Source: Pseudo-nitzschia pungens
Lineage: Eukaryota; Bacillariophyta; Bacillariophyceae; Bacillariales; Bacillariaceae
Direction: 5' to 3'
DNA: 64,000 nt
Assembly (NCBI GenBank): GCA_037355855.1
Contig: CM074766.1
Location: forward strand, 124,001 to 188,000
Of the stretch, positions 1 to 11,067 are shown piece by piece (within the stretch, counting starts at the first letter, position 1; each line of letters starts with the position of its first letter). The notes beneath the pieces were generated by a model that made no database searches, was not told where the DNA came from, and saw nothing but the letters and a program-made list of their open reading frames with translations. The position numbers and the translations under genes were made by a program.

Positions 1-1864
1 AGTTGAGTGTCGACACGGTTCGTTTGGTATGTTCTCCCTTCCGCTGTCCCCCAATCATCATCTCATCTCAACAATCCATCAATTGCAAAACAATCATCAA
101 TCATCTCATCAATCCAATCATCTTACGTAAAACCTTAAGGTTACCGTAATTACAATCATCTCAAGACAGATGAGTGAGTGAGTGAGTGAGTGAGTAAGTC
201 CCGCATAAGGCTTACCTCTAGCTTGGTCGTTCCCGGTTGGTCCCGGTTCTCCGGCTCGTTCGAAATCTCACAAAAATGAAGGGGATGTAAACTTAAAAAA
301 GATTACTTCGTACTCGTACTTCGTAATCTTACTTCTTATCCGGCAGTGGGAAGGAAAGATGACCAAAACAGGAAGAAACCCAAAATCCATCAATCCCACC
401 ACCCTGCAAGTATTCGTACCCGCATTTGCAGATACCGTTACGATTACAACTACGCTATACGTATTTTTCCATTCGCATGCATCGAGTATACTTGTACGGC
501 GACAATAGAAAGAATCATCCTCCTCATCGGAGTTTGTTGCTGAACGGTGCTGCTCTCAGCCCGATATGGGCGGGACGAAAAGAACCACCACCAACACCAC
601 CAGCAACAGCAACAGCAACCATCCAGACAGCCTGCAGCGGCGGGAAAGGTCAGCAGCACCTGCAGCACCAGCACAGGCGAAGCAAGGAACAATCACCAGC
701 ACCAGCAGCACCAGCACCAGCACAGGCGGCGGGGGAAGGAACAAGTACTACCATAATCGCCGGCGTGGGTGTTGCTGTCTCAAGGGATCACTGCCATTCA
801 TTTTTAAGCTCAGATAGCAACCCAATTCGATGAAAACCCCGAGCAAGTACATGGTTACTTATTGGTTCGTAAACCATTTAACCCTTGTTTGTACCGTAGC
901 CAGTTGTCCCAGCGCTACCGTAGTTTCCCGTATGGAAGACTGCGCTACGAGTAGAAAGTGATTGGAATTCGATGAATACGGTATTCAATCTCAAATAGAA
1001 GTAATCAAAATATGTACTGTTTCTGCAATTCTGTTTGGACGATGATGATTGAGATTGATTCGTTTTTTTGGCGCGAGACCAATCAAATCTCAAATGAAAT
1101 ATTCACTCCGATCGTCTCGCCGAATCGATTTCATAGCGACTTTCAAGGGGCCTAGCAATCGAAACAATGACACTTACGCTTGGTATGCATTGTTTTGATG
1201 AATCCTATCTAGTCAGTGTAAGGTACGTGTACTTATTTTCGGCGAATTTTCATTGATATTCCGTTGACATGACGGAATGTTCATTGATTTGATATTTTGT
1301 TTATTTTTTACATAACCCACCGTACCGGTATGAGACGCCATTTGAATTCTCGGGTCTAGCCATTCCATCGTCAAACACCCAACTTTGTCCAATTTAGTCG
1401 TACTGGTAGTGGAATTTAGTGGAATTTAGAATCAGGGCACCATTTTTGTTTGGAGTTTGATGTGTTCGGAGTAACCTTAAGGTTTCGTGGACTCCTGCAG
1501 TCATGCTCTCCCTCCTCCATCACTACAAGTTCGCTCTTGCTCCCTTTTCTATATATTCTGCATGTATGGCAATTCGTTTGCTTTCATGGGTTGATTGATT
1601 GATAATTGATTGATTGACTCCTTTTCTACGGATTGCTCGATTGCTTGCTTGCTTGATTGATTGACTCTTTTCATTTCTAATGGACTGATTGCATCATTCA
1701 TTCCCTTCGATTGATCGACCAAATCCCTTAACCTAGTAGTTGACCAGGGAACAAAAGAAAACAGCCAGAAGGCTTGTCGTAATAGATCGGCAGCATCGCA
1801 TCCTCACCCAGCCACTATACCCACAAAAGCGGTTCTCACCGATTCACTCCACAGTGCAAGCGCG
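1..1864. other. Intergenic, no supported gene
   Basis: No coding region can be supported. Overlapping short frames at 346-833 on both strands come from a CAG/CAC-rich low-complexity stretch (about 580-740) and share no protein-like pattern. The rest is AT-rich with simple motifs: ATC/CATC-rich DNA at 58-125, a TGAG run at 171-195, GATT-rich DNA near 1590-1670, and several copies of the CTTAC/GTAAG words found throughout the window. Confidence 0.6.
171..195. repeat. (TGAG)n microsatellite
   Basis: Six tandem copies of the tetranucleotide TGAG are read directly. Confidence 0.9.
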
Positions 1865-2860
1865 ATGCCAAGACCCGGCGGAGGACTTCGTCGCAAGAGG
1901 GCATCTGCGTGCACCCACAGAAAAGATGTCACCACCGCCCTCCTGGCTTCCATCGCAACTACACGTACGATGACTCGGAAGAAAACTACCCACAACAAGA
2001 GTGCAAGTGGCAGTGACAATGGCAGTGACAATGGCAGTGGCAGTGGCAGTGGCAGAAGCGGCATCAGGAGTGTCCTCAAGCGCCTCAATTTGTTCCAGAG
2101 CCCAAACACCACCGCCACCAACAAACTCCGCCATCCACATCCACATCCACATCCACATCCACTTCCAATCACCCATCCTAGAAAACTGCCAAACAACCGC
2201 TTCGATGTCGAAGAGGACCTTCCAGTGTCGGAGAGCAGCAGCGGCAGCACCAGCATCAGCACCCAGCCCAGCAGCGGATCTCCGGTGTCGTCTCCCAACC
2301 AGAAAAGCGCGCTGCGTTGGAATTGGAGAATGATGGGCGGTGCTGGGAGGAACTCGAGCTCGAGCTCGAGCTCACACTCTAAGACGCGGAGCCTTCAGTT
2401 GGAATCGGAGGCGATTTCGGCAACGGCAACGGCAGCGCAGGTGTCAAGCCCAATTCCGCGGCGGAAGGTGACCTTTGCGGACAACACCGAGACCCACGCC
2501 ATTGTGGACGATCTCTGCCTGCCGTACAAGCCATCTCCGATCTCATCGCTCTCGTCCGCATCGACGTCTTTGTTGAAGCCATCCTCGATGTCCTCGTTGT
2601 CGTCAACTTCTTCGTCGAAGCCGTCTTCGATGTCGTCCGCGGCGTCCTCAAACTCTGCCAAAAAGAGCAAGCGCAAGCTGCGAAAGCGCATCGTGCAGCG
2701 ATCAATGGCCGACAAGGCGGAAGTAAAGGAGCGACGGGAACCCGTGGCAGAAGACGAGGAACTCGATTCGACGAGGACACTGGCGCGGACACGCACGTCG
2801 TTGCCGGCCCCCGCTTTGGACGACCGCAAGGCTCCCTCGGCAGCAACACTGCCACAGTGA
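1865..2860 (+). CDS. Ser-rich hypothetical protein with a PP1-docking-like motif
   Basis: 331 codons open from ATG at 1865 to TGA at 2860; a second in-frame ATG at 1970 (TMTRKK) is an alternative start. I recognise no folded domain. The protein has Gly/Ser-Asn repeats (residues 48-64), a Pro-His repeat from a CCACAT hexanucleotide run (about 90-99), poly-Ser, and a Lys/Arg-rich segment near 265-280 that could be a nuclear signal. The only linear motif that stands out is RRKVTFAD around residues 199-206. It matches the RVxF consensus (here KVTF) by which regulatory subunits dock on protein phosphatase 1, with the usual basic residues before it. A regulatory or scaffold role is inference. A 306-codon antisense frame covers the same DNA, but its composition looks like a shadow. 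An upstream exon cannot be excluded. Confidence 0.5.
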   Translation: MPRPGGGLRRKRASACTHRKDVTTALLASIATTRTMTRKKTTHNKSASGSDNGSDNGSGSGSGRSGIRSVLKRLNLFQSPNTTATNKLRHPHPHPHPHPLPITHPRKLPNNRFDVEEDLPVSESSSGSTSISTQPSSGSPVSSPNQKSALRWNWRMMGGAGRNSSSSSSSHSKTRSLQLESEAISATATAAQVSSPIPRRKVTFADNTETHAIVDDLCLPYKPSPISSLSSASTSLLKPSSMSSLSSTSSSKPSSMSSAASSNSAKKSKRKLRKRIVQRSMADKAEVKERREPVAEDEELDSTRTLARTRTSLPAPALDDRKAPSAATLPQ

Positions 2861-3194
2861 TTCCTCCAACCATGTCCGCTCCCGTCCCGTCCCGTCCAAT
2901 CCATTGGTGCGGACTGTAAAAAGGCGACGCGACGCGATACGACGTGACTCGAGGATAGGTCAGGTCTCGCAGCCACCTGTCGCGTGAGGGGCAGTGAAAG
3001 GGCGTTTTCTCCACGGGGACTGCTGCCCTCGCGACGGTGCCCTATCGTTCGATTCGGCACATGCTTTTGAACCAAAACATTCCGGGATGCGCCATTAACC
3101 AAAGCATTTTTTCTTTGTTCTGTTTCCGACTGTTTGGAAAAAGCCTGCGGCGTTTTTGTAGAATAGATTCCAAGCAAGTCGAATGCGATGTTGT

Positions 3195-3297
3195 GAAAAA
3201 TAATATTATATATTAGTACGTAATAACTTTTAACAACAGAGTACATATGAAAAATAATATTATATATTACTACGTAATAACTTTTAACAACAGAGTA
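3195..3297. repeat. Two-copy 54-bp tandem duplication
   Basis: A 49-nt block beginning GAAAAATAATATTATATATT is repeated at a 54-nt offset (3195-3243 and 3249-3297) with one visible substitution (AGTACG against CTACG). It lies between the convergent ends of the Ser-rich gene and the Hop2 gene. Confidence 0.85.
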
Positions 3298-3364
3298 TTT
3301 CGGTATTATTTTCAATTTAGTTGCTACTCGCAGGGGCTTTGATTCGCGGTCCGCAACATCGAAG

Positions 3365-4965
3365 TCACAAAACGTGCTTGGGCGGGAGCCTCGCGTTTTC
3401 CGCCTCGTCCGTTTCGAGTTCCAAAATCTTGTGGACGACGTCCTTCACCTTCTTTTCCATTCCGTCCGCCAGTTGGTCGACAAAGTCCATGCACTTTCGC
3501 TTGCGGGTGATCCACTCCTGCCGCATGGCATTGATGCGTTTCTTGAGCCGGAGGGGCGTCGCGGATGCTTTCGGTGGCTGCGGTTGGCGAAAGCCGCCCC
3601 GGTTGGAGCGGGGACGGATCCCGAGTCCGGAACCGCTCCCGATACCGGGCTTGCGCGACGCGGGAGGCGCCGATCCCGATCCAGACGACGCGGCGGCGAT
3701 GCGTCCCCGCACGGCGTCCAGCTTGGCCCGCAGCGCGGAGACCTCCTCTTCGGCAGCGTTGCACCGGACCGACAACTCGGCGTTGGAGGGAGTCTGCTCC
3801 ACCACCGCAATGTCCCGCTCGATCGATTTCTGGCGTTGTTGGAGACCGGCGAGTTCCATCCGGGCGGCCCGAATGGTGTCGGGTGATGGCAGCTGCAGGC
3901 AGTCCCTGGCCCACAGCTTGGGGTCCTTGCAGTCCTGGTTGGCCCAAGTAGAGTTCCTTGGTGCGATTCTTGGACTCGAAGGTCTTTTGGATCACCCAGC
4001 CCTTGTCGATGTGGCTCAGCAAGCAGAACTTAACGGAGGCCTCGTTGGTGGTCTTTCCCATGAGCTGGATCAGGTCCTTGACGGAGTACGGCCGGCACGT
4101 GAGAAACATTTTTTGCAGCAATTGGTCCTCGAAGGTGGTTCGCTTTGCTTTTGGTTTCCTCTTGGGTTCGGGGTTCGTCGGCGCCGCCTTGGCACTGGTC
4201 TTGGTCGGTTTCGCCGATGGATTGACGGCATCACTGCTTTGGACCGTTGCTGCTGCTTTGGATTCTATTTTGGTGCAAGCTGTGCTCTTGGCAGTTGCTG
4301 GCTTGTCTTGATTTCTGGATTTTGTCAATTCGGATTCTTTTGATATCGTTTTTGCCTTTTTGGATCCGGTAGCCTTGGGGGAAGATTTCGTTTTGCTAGC
4401 AGTGGACGTCGCTTTTCTCGTTTGGACATCTTTCCCGGGAGATGGTTTGCGCTTGGATCCCTGTTTGGGCGTTTTCTCATTGCTGGTTTCGGCATACGCA
4501 ATTTCCGTAATTTTGGACAAAGGCTTGGAGTCTCTGATGGCAGCAGCTGCTGCATCGGGCGAAGAGGATTCCTTTCGGCTCTGGTTCTCGTTCGTTCTCA
4601 ATGGCATTGTTCTTTTGTTGTTGTTTCTGTCGTTGTGTCTGCTTCTGTTTGGTTGCGGCAATGTGTTCTTTTTGTTGCTTCTTGGCGGCTGCGAGAAGGG
4701 ACGGGGAAAGGATGGAATTTTTTGCCTTGTGGCTCTTCTTGGTGGGCGTGGAAGACATCGAAGCCTCTGGCACGGATGATGATGGCAATGATGTGTCGTC
4801 GGCCAACAGATCAATCACGTGACCCTTCTCTTCTCCCTCATCGTCGAGCAACACCGGACGAATCTTGTGCTGCCTAGCGAGTGAATCGGTGGGGGAGAGA
4901 GAGACCTTGCGTTTCTTGAACGGGGGTTGCTTTGACCGTTCTTGCTCTTCTCGGGTATGTTGGGC

Positions 4966-5002
<37 letters not shown>

Positions 5003-5358
5003 GTATGACGATTGTGATTATCATTACTATTCTTTGTCTTGCCTTCAGTTGTGGTAGCTTGTGTTTGGGGTTGCGTGGAAAGCCACGGAGAAGACGCATT
5101 CATGTTTCCCTCCGCCGAAGAGGGCGTTGCGGTTGCCCCTGGAGAGTCCGTCGTGCTTGCTGCCTGCCGGAGGGAAAATCCATCGCGGGCGGCCTTGGTT
5201 TTCTTGTGCTCCAATACAACGGATGCATCCCCGCCATCTATTGACTGGTCTTCGTCGTGAAAGCTGAACTCTTCGTCTTCATCTTCGTCATCGTCATCGT
5301 CATCGGGAACGGGCGACACGAAACTGCACGAGGATTCGGAATCACTCTCTAGCAACAT
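3365..5358 (-). CDS. HOP2: Hop2/TBPIP-like homologous-pairing protein, long N-terminal extension, two apparent frame breaks
   Basis: Hop2 works with Mnd1 to stimulate Dmc1/Rad51 strand exchange in meiosis. The conserved part has a winged-helix region (frame ending 3324; FEDQLLQKMFLTCRPYSVKD, then a VIQKTFESKNRTKELY stretch). It continues, only after a +1 shift near 3947, as ANQDCKDPKLWARDCLQLPS and a coiled-coil tail (starting about 3859) with the family-like segment WITRKRKCMDFVDQL. The family usually has tyrosine, an aromatic residue, then ANQ here; one extra base in the TTGGG run explains the break. Upstream, an acidic, Asn/Gln-rich frame from ATG 5358 carries KKRKV (NLS-like) and passes into the Hop2 frame near 4560-4600 by another +1 step. 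Read together this gives about 663 residues against about 220 for typical Hop2. The upstream part could instead be a separate gene, with Hop2 starting at MPLRTNENQ near 4605. I see no GT..AG intron at either break. The Hop2 assignment is firm; gene integrity is not. Confidence 0.8.
4968..4999. repeat. (TAT)n microsatellite inside coding sequence
   Basis: About ten trinucleotide units on the + strand, read as a poly-Asn run in the N-terminal extension of the minus-strand Hop2 gene. Confidence 0.9.
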
Positions 5359-6113
5359 GCTGTTTTCCGAAATATAACGTCGGAGGATCGGAATGTAGCG
5401 CGCAGAGGATCCGAGCGCAGAGTGTTGTTGATGTTGTTGTTTTCGTCGTCGTTGTTTCTGTTGCTGCCAAATGCTAGATTGGGTAAAAAGCCGACTGTTA
5501 TTGCATGAATATTAACGATGCTTGCCATCCGTGATTACCTTCCGAAGTCTGCGATGCGATGACGATTCACCTGTCGCCCAAAATGATGTGCGATAACAAC
5601 TTCGTAAAGTGCAGTAGGGTATTATTGTTATTACGAAGTGCGGTATACGGTTACAGTTTCGCACTTCGTGTTTAGTTTTTCCCGCCAGTATTCAGCAGAG
5701 CCACTCGAATTTGGCGCGAAGTTAGTTTGAAGTTCTTCACAAATTAAGTACGGTACAGCATGTACGGTACTTCTTACATTAAATATGTACGTACTTCTCG
5801 TACGGTACATGAACCTCTGTGGTTAAGCCTTACCATGAACAAGATGAGATGAATTGCTGTACCGTACCGTAGATGAATGGAGTCATAATTTTGACTTCTA
5901 CGAGACTCCTTGTTGACGGTGGACACCACAACATCATCACGAGTAAAATAATACGAACAAGAAACGATACGTTACAGTCCACAACCGCTCCCTGTAGAGA
6001 TCATTCGCATTGCCACAATGCACGCCTCTCCATCTATAATTCTTGAAAGGAGTAACCCACGTCGAATGACGTCGAGGAAATGCTGTGCGATCCTTCTGTG
6101 AGTAGTAGTGCCA
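5359..6113. other. Intergenic, no supported gene
   Basis: Upstream region of the Hop2 gene. It contains dense GTACGG and TACTTCG-type words (for example 5740-5870) and no open frame of note. Confidence 0.6.
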
Positions 6114-6554
6114 TTAGTAGGAGCTGTACTTGATAGGTTTACGCAAGATACGTCCATACCGAGAACGTTTTCTCGTTTCTTGTTTACTTTCGACCGAGGT
6201 GGTTGCTATTAATACCTCCTGTACTGGAGGAACCTTAACACGCGACTCCGCCAAAGGAGGGTTCCAGTCCTCATCGATTCCCTCGGATGGATTCCCGTCG
6301 GAGCCCAAGTCGTTTGTCACAGCAACAAGAAGTTGGGCGGTTGCGGTCTTGGCGTTGCTGACATCGTCAACACCTTCCTTCTTTTTTACTTCTCGATAGT
6401 GAGCCTCATCTGCTTCTTGGGTTTGAGCTTGTGCCACTGCCTCTAACAAAAAATTCCATTGGGGTGATTTCCTCTCGGCTTCCCATTGGCAACGACGATC
6501 CTGTCGAGCCTGTTCAGAAGCCTTCAAGAAAGCAATCCACTTGGATTTGCCCAT
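6114..6554 (-). CDS. Small hypothetical protein (146 aa)
   Basis: The frame runs from ATG at 6554 (MGKSKWIAFLKASEQARQDR) to the stop at 6114. It is charged and probably helical at the N terminus, with an Ala/Gln/Glu-rich middle. The C terminus RSRYGRILRKPIKYSSY resembles the RYGR-x-RKP segment seen in retroelement polyproteins, but I cannot extend that to any transposon domain. It has no membrane segment or signal peptide and no low-complexity repeats, so its openness is not an obvious artefact. Function unknown; it may be a transposon remnant. Confidence 0.4.
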   Translation of the reverse strand: MGKSKWIAFLKASEQARQDRRCQWEAERKSPQWNFLLEAVAQAQTQEADEAHYREVKKKEGVDDVSNAKTATAQLLVAVTNDLGSDGNPSEGIDEDWNPPLAESRVKVPPVQEVLIATTSVESKQETRKRSRYGRILRKPIKYSSY

Positions 6555-8541
6555 GTCCTTGTGGCCAAACTTCTAGGGCAGTTTGAAAATGATAGGGAGA
6601 CGTCTTTTATTCGTACCAGATTTCAAAATAAATGAGCCAAAGGAAAGGAGATAATGACTAACATGAGAACTCATACTCGCACGTACGGTACTACTAGTAC
6701 TAGTACTGAACCGGTATCATGTCATTGGACGGGATAACTTCTTGTTCTTGTTCGTGGCGCAAGAACAAGACAAGAACAAGATCTAGCGACAACATGATTG
6801 ATTCATTCCCGTTTCCACACATAATACGACCTGTCTCTTCTAGAAATAAATACGAAGAAACTTCGTAACCAGTTTCCCAAAGCCTCCAAAGCCATTGCCT
6901 TTGCTCTCTGCCAAAAAAACGGAAACCTACCAACATACCGTTGATCTAGTTGTATTCATATATTGCCTGCCCCTTCAGCACACGGGGATGAATGGGATGC
7001 TCCGCAGAAAAACCGATGGGATGCATGCTTTGTACGAGTAAGGCTTACTACAAAATTCTTATCAGCTGTCCCCCGGTTCTACGTCCCAGACTACTAATTT
7101 CTACTGAAACCCGGGGACAGCTGATAAGAATTCTGTAGTAAGGTACCTGGAATCGTTCATCCTCGGGTTTTGAAGTGAAGCAATTCCGGTCAGTTTTTGC
7201 CAGCAACCATTGAATTTCAACTCTCATGACGCACGCAACTACGAGCAAGCTACGTATAAGTTATCTGTACATGCATACCGTACATTGCAACTAATGTTTA
7301 ATCTTAACTGAGTCGAAAACTTGCCAATCTCGCGTTTTGCTATGGTAGGGACGAAATATTGTCTCTGGCAATCGGAGACCGATATCCTTTCGAAAGAAAG
7401 ACTCCCGAGGAAACTACAAGAACTGGTAACCCTATGGTTAAGGTTACCACATGGATCATGGAGGGGGGGAAAATCCAGGGAAAATCAAAGTAAGTTACCT
7501 GTATTACTTTGTGCCGACGCCGTATGCAATTGGACGACAAACTTTTGTCCCTTTAGATCGAGAGTGGTATCGTAGAAATAGCCGAATGGTCGTGGAGAAC
7601 CGGTTCTTTCTCCCTTGGTCAGAAGTTGTTTTTCGGGACCAGAAACAAACATACGGTAGAACTGACCTGGGATGTGTGCTTCCAGAAGAACGTCATTCTA
7701 TTATGTCATCGAAACATCTTGGCAAGTGGAATAACATAATTCCCTCTGCAAAAGAAGAATTTTGAAGCATTGCTGACATGAGACGGACCACGTGTAGTGT
7801 GACGATCCCATTGAGAATTAATAAGTCGATATCTTCAGAAATGCAAGAACGTTCTTGTTTGTCTTTTACTGCTATCCCATCTGAAAAATATTAACACTCT
7901 ATTCTTAGTATCATGACATAATTATTTGAGATGGGTTTCAATGATCGACGATTTGTCCGTCAACATTGTTCAGGAAAGTTCATTTTGCGCCAATCAAGAG
8001 ATTACACGCTACTACCATAATTGATTTTTCAAATGACAATATTTTTTTTCTCTTACTCATCAAACACTTATGGACCAAAATTGGGAATGAGAAACATATA
8101 CTTCGAAACAATCTCTTTCAGTTGTACAAAACGATCTCAAATGTAAGCTTTTCAAATTTCTTCGATTTTACTGACAATCGTGCAACTGAGATACGGTACG
8201 TAACCTTACCTTACCGGTATGCATTATTTTTTTTTGGATCGGATTGATGGAATTAGGAATACGGTACAACTACTCGCAATTCGCAACGGACCTTTCAACT
8301 TTCTACGTACCTGGTACCCTAACTTGGGTAGAAACCTCTTGAAACCAAAACTTGCGATGCGGTATACAAGTTGCACACTAGCCTTCGACATAACCTACTC
8401 TCTCGGTTCCGACAACGATAGTCATCGTGTTTTTATAAGTGCTTTCGCTGATACGGGCGCAGCAATCCAAATTAGCATCATCTCCCACCCGGTACGCTTG
8501 CGGCATTTGGCCCGGTCTTGTTCCTTGTATCATCGAGAGAA
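6555..8541. other. Intergenic with one MITE copy
   Basis: No gene supported. The short frames at 7321-7765 and 7966-8545 lack recognisable features and overlap one another. The only structured element is the 95-bp MITE at 7046-7140. AT-rich sequence around 7900-8200 shows nothing else. Confidence 0.55.
7046..7140 (+). mobile_element. 95-bp palindromic MITE, copy 1 (Tc1/mariner-like)
   Basis: The element starts TACTACAAAATTCTTATCAG and ends with its near-complement CTGATAAGAATTCTGTAGTA. Long terminal inverted repeats enclose a short loop containing ACTACTAATTTCTACTGAAA. The outer TA on each side can be read as a TA target duplication, with inverted repeats beginning CTACAAA. Four more 95-nt copies occur at 49064, 51642, 51794 and 54196. 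It has no coding capacity. Confidence 0.85.
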
Positions 8542-11067
8542 ATGATTTGGTCCTGGGTGCTCGTGATGACCTTCACGGTTCCCATCCAAACCGTATCGGC
8601 CAGACCAATTGGCAAGAACGCTCCAGACAACAACATCGACAACAGCAACAGCAACAACAATGGCACCGACTGGCTGTCCAACGTTCCCGACATGTTCCTC
8701 TATCCCGCTGCCTCGCCAAGAAACACCAACCGGCAATCTTCTGGAATGTTAACGAATGCCTCCGTTCCCTCTGGCCTCAAAAATAACCTCAACCGCAAGA
8801 AAAGATGTCGTACGACGTGTCCCACTGTTATCACGGCCAGGGACGCTTCAATCCTGCATCAGCCTGTGCCGTCAAGGTCGTGACCTTTGCTGCGGGAACC
8901 GACTGAACGGAAAGGACCCTTTCACTGGCAACAAATTGCTCTCATGTGGTATGTAAATGCAATGGATTGGCATCCGAAAAACAAAAGGAACACCTTGTTC
9001 ATCACCTCACCTCACAATCATGAATACTTTCTGTTTCTTTTCGCTTTTGCATCTCAAAACAAACATCGCAACTCCGTGCATTGAATGTCTGGGTTGGACG
9101 GGCATGCGATACAATACAATCCCATCCAATCCAATTCCATTCCATCCCATCATCCAATCCAATCCACTACTACACGACACAACACGACAAAACACTATAA
9201 CAACAGCAAATGGGTGCGAGATTGCCTTTTACTCTAGGGACGTGGAGCACTGCTATCAGCAGTGCAACGTGGGCAACGGAAACTGCGAATACACCCCAGA
9301 ATGGATGAAAGAAACGGGTGGGGAACCCTTTCGAATGTGTCGTTTCTGCCAGGACTCCAAGTGTCCCGTAGACACCAAATATCCCCGCAGCACACACGAC
9401 TGCCGGGAAGGCTGCAACATGGCCAGTAAGCTCGAAGTCTTTTACACGGCAAAGACGATGGAGGATAGAGTATCTGATGACAGTGATGCTGCCGCCGCCG
9501 ATCACTGCGATGGAACAACCCCGGACATTCCACGGTTTTTGTTTGCTGGACAGAGCAACATTGTTGGACACTCAGGCCAGGCCAAGAAGGACCTGTTCCG
9601 TGAAATTATCACGATCATCAACGAGCACCGCTTCAAAAGATATGACGGAAAAGGATCAAAGACGGAATTCCGGCAGAAACGCAGGGAAACGACCGTCGAT
9701 GCTATCGCGAAGGCCTGCAACGGCGCCCTGCAATCCACCGAGGAATCCTCTCGGTACATGGCCAAGCGGATCTACAACCTGGCCGGAGGTTTGAAGAAAG
9801 ACTCGATCCTGAGCGACAAGAAGATTCTAAAGGGGCACCCCACCAACGTTTGTTCTTTCACGGATCCCACCAGTTCCCAGGCGACGCTGGGATATTTGGG
9901 CTGCGAGCGGCCCGTCACGGAGTGGGCCTGCGGATGGGAAAACGAAAATTTCGGGCCCGAACTTTTGTTTTCGCACTATTTTCCAAAGATTAGGGGCACA
10001 AGATACTTCAAAAAAACAATCGGGGTGACCAAGGTAGCAGTTGGGGGGACCAAGATCTGGCAGTGGGTCAAGCCCGACCATGCCGATAAGAGCTACACAA
10101 ACGCAACATCAAACACAAAAGGAAACACGACCACTTCCAGGATTGACTACAGCGACCTATGGTTCTGGAACTCCCTGGTCAAGGCCATCCACGCAGACCA
10201 CGGTACCATCGAGGCCTTTGTGTGGTTCCAGGGCGAGAACGATCACTTTCAAAAGCAAACGCCCTTCAAGGAGTACCTCGAAAAGCTGACCGGGCTGGTG
10301 GCCGACGTCCGTGCCGAGATTTTCGATGCCTACCAAAAAAAGCGCGCTCGGGACCGCAACAGGGGCGTAGCACTGGGCAAGTCTCTATTCCAGAGAAAGG
10401 AGGATATCCCCGTCGTTATCATGGAACTGGGGCCCTGGATCGGGAACAAGGTGTCCGTCGATCAGGGAAACTCGCCGGGGAACATCATCACCGCACAGCG
10501 CACATTTGTAAACGAAGTGTAAGAACCACAACAAATTTATGTGTGCACTCTATTATAATGCTACTTTTATAGCATGCCAATGCAATTGTTTACTCACTTG
10601 CAACGTCTTTCTCTCGTTCCTTTCATCTGGTCCCAACCCTTCCCTTGCTGGCTCTTTTTTGTTAAAACCAAAGGGACGACAATGCTGTTCTGATCAACAC
10701 GGGAACGAACGACGATCCCAATAAGCGGCTCAGCAAATTTTATCATTTTGATGCCGCGTCCCAGATCATCATGGGTGCGGATCTTGCAACGGTACGTTAG
10801 AAGGAATATGGAGCTCCTCCTTTTGGTTGACCTGTGTACGTGTATGTCCATGTGCTTTGAAATCTTACACAACGATGAATCCGTCACTCACGAACCCGCT
10901 ATCCCGTTTCGTTCAAATTCAAATTCGTCCCCAATCCATCATTTTTGTTCTCGGTTTGGTCCTCTCCCCAGGGACTTGCCAAACATCTGAGAGCGAGGTC
11001 AAAATTGAAGTCAAAGGTGGATCAAAGCCGGTTCCGGAATCAAACAGTCCCGTTCATCGAACTTTAA
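8542..11067 (+). CDS. Secreted SASA/SGNH-type carbohydrate esterase, four exons, one apparent frame break
   Basis: Family: sialate O-acetylesterase/CE6-like (SASA) hydrolases that remove acetyl groups from carbohydrates. Exons: 8542-8948, 9207-10518, 10674-10791, 10972-11067. All junctions are GT..AG and keep phase (SC|ANGCEIAFY, FVNEV|DDNAVLINTG, ADLAT|GLAKHL). Exon 1 starts with signal peptide MIWSWVLVMTFTVPIQTVSA, then an Asn-rich and Cys-rich part (SCISLCRQGRDLCCGNRL). Exon 2 has the nucleophile block RFLFAGQSNIVGHSG, VAVGGTKIW and the block-III-like FVWFQGENDH; exon 3 supplies the Asp/His end, NKRLSKFYHFDAASQ. The total is about 643 residues if the +1 break in exon 1 (between about 8805 and 8850) is bridged: the signal peptide is in frame with 8542, while the Cys-rich part that splices to exon 2 is one base out. 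Likely secreted, vacuolar or wall-associated. Substrate unknown. The SASA call is strong; the exact N-terminal structure is uncertain. Confidence 0.8.
8949..9206 (+). other. Intron 1 of the SASA esterase gene (258 nt, phase 1)
   Basis: Donor GTATGT follows TCATGTG and acceptor ACAACAG precedes CAAATGGGTGC; splicing creates codon GCA in frame. The intron contains a CCAATCC/CATCC-rich run and an AACAC-rich run. Confidence 0.85.
10519..10673 (+). other. Intron 2 of the SASA esterase gene (155 nt, phase 2)
   Basis: Donor GTAAGA, pyrimidine-rich 3' half and acceptor AAAG. Without removal the frame stops at once, and the conserved YHFDAAS block lies in the next exon. Confidence 0.8.
10792..10971 (+). 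other. Intron 3 of the SASA esterase gene (180 nt, phase 0)
   Basis: Donor GTACGT, acceptor CTCTCCCCAG after a pyrimidine tract. The following 32-codon exon ends in TAA and gives a basic C terminus. If the intron is retained the protein would end after two more codons. Confidence 0.65.

Noticed and set aside
2379..3315. 306-codon minus-strand frame opposite the Ser-rich gene
   Set aside because: It runs through the 54-bp AT-rich duplication and lacks any coherent protein pattern; the + strand contains the recognisable motif and better composition.
6700..6990. Short hairpin-like CTTGTTCTTGTTC / GAACAAGACAAGAACAAG repeats as a regulatory stem-loop
   Set aside because: Simple-sequence palindrome near 6738-6780 with no gene context to support a function.
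8810..8840. A 31-nt GTACG..CCAG segment whose removal would restore the esterase frame; a similar 31-nt segment occurs at 12116-12146 in the SET fusion
   Set aside because: Equal length and ends are curious, but the well-supported introns here are 155-258 nt. The same trick fails at the Hop2 and Mpv17 breaks, where it would delete conserved residues. About one in three random GT-AG pairs restores a frame.
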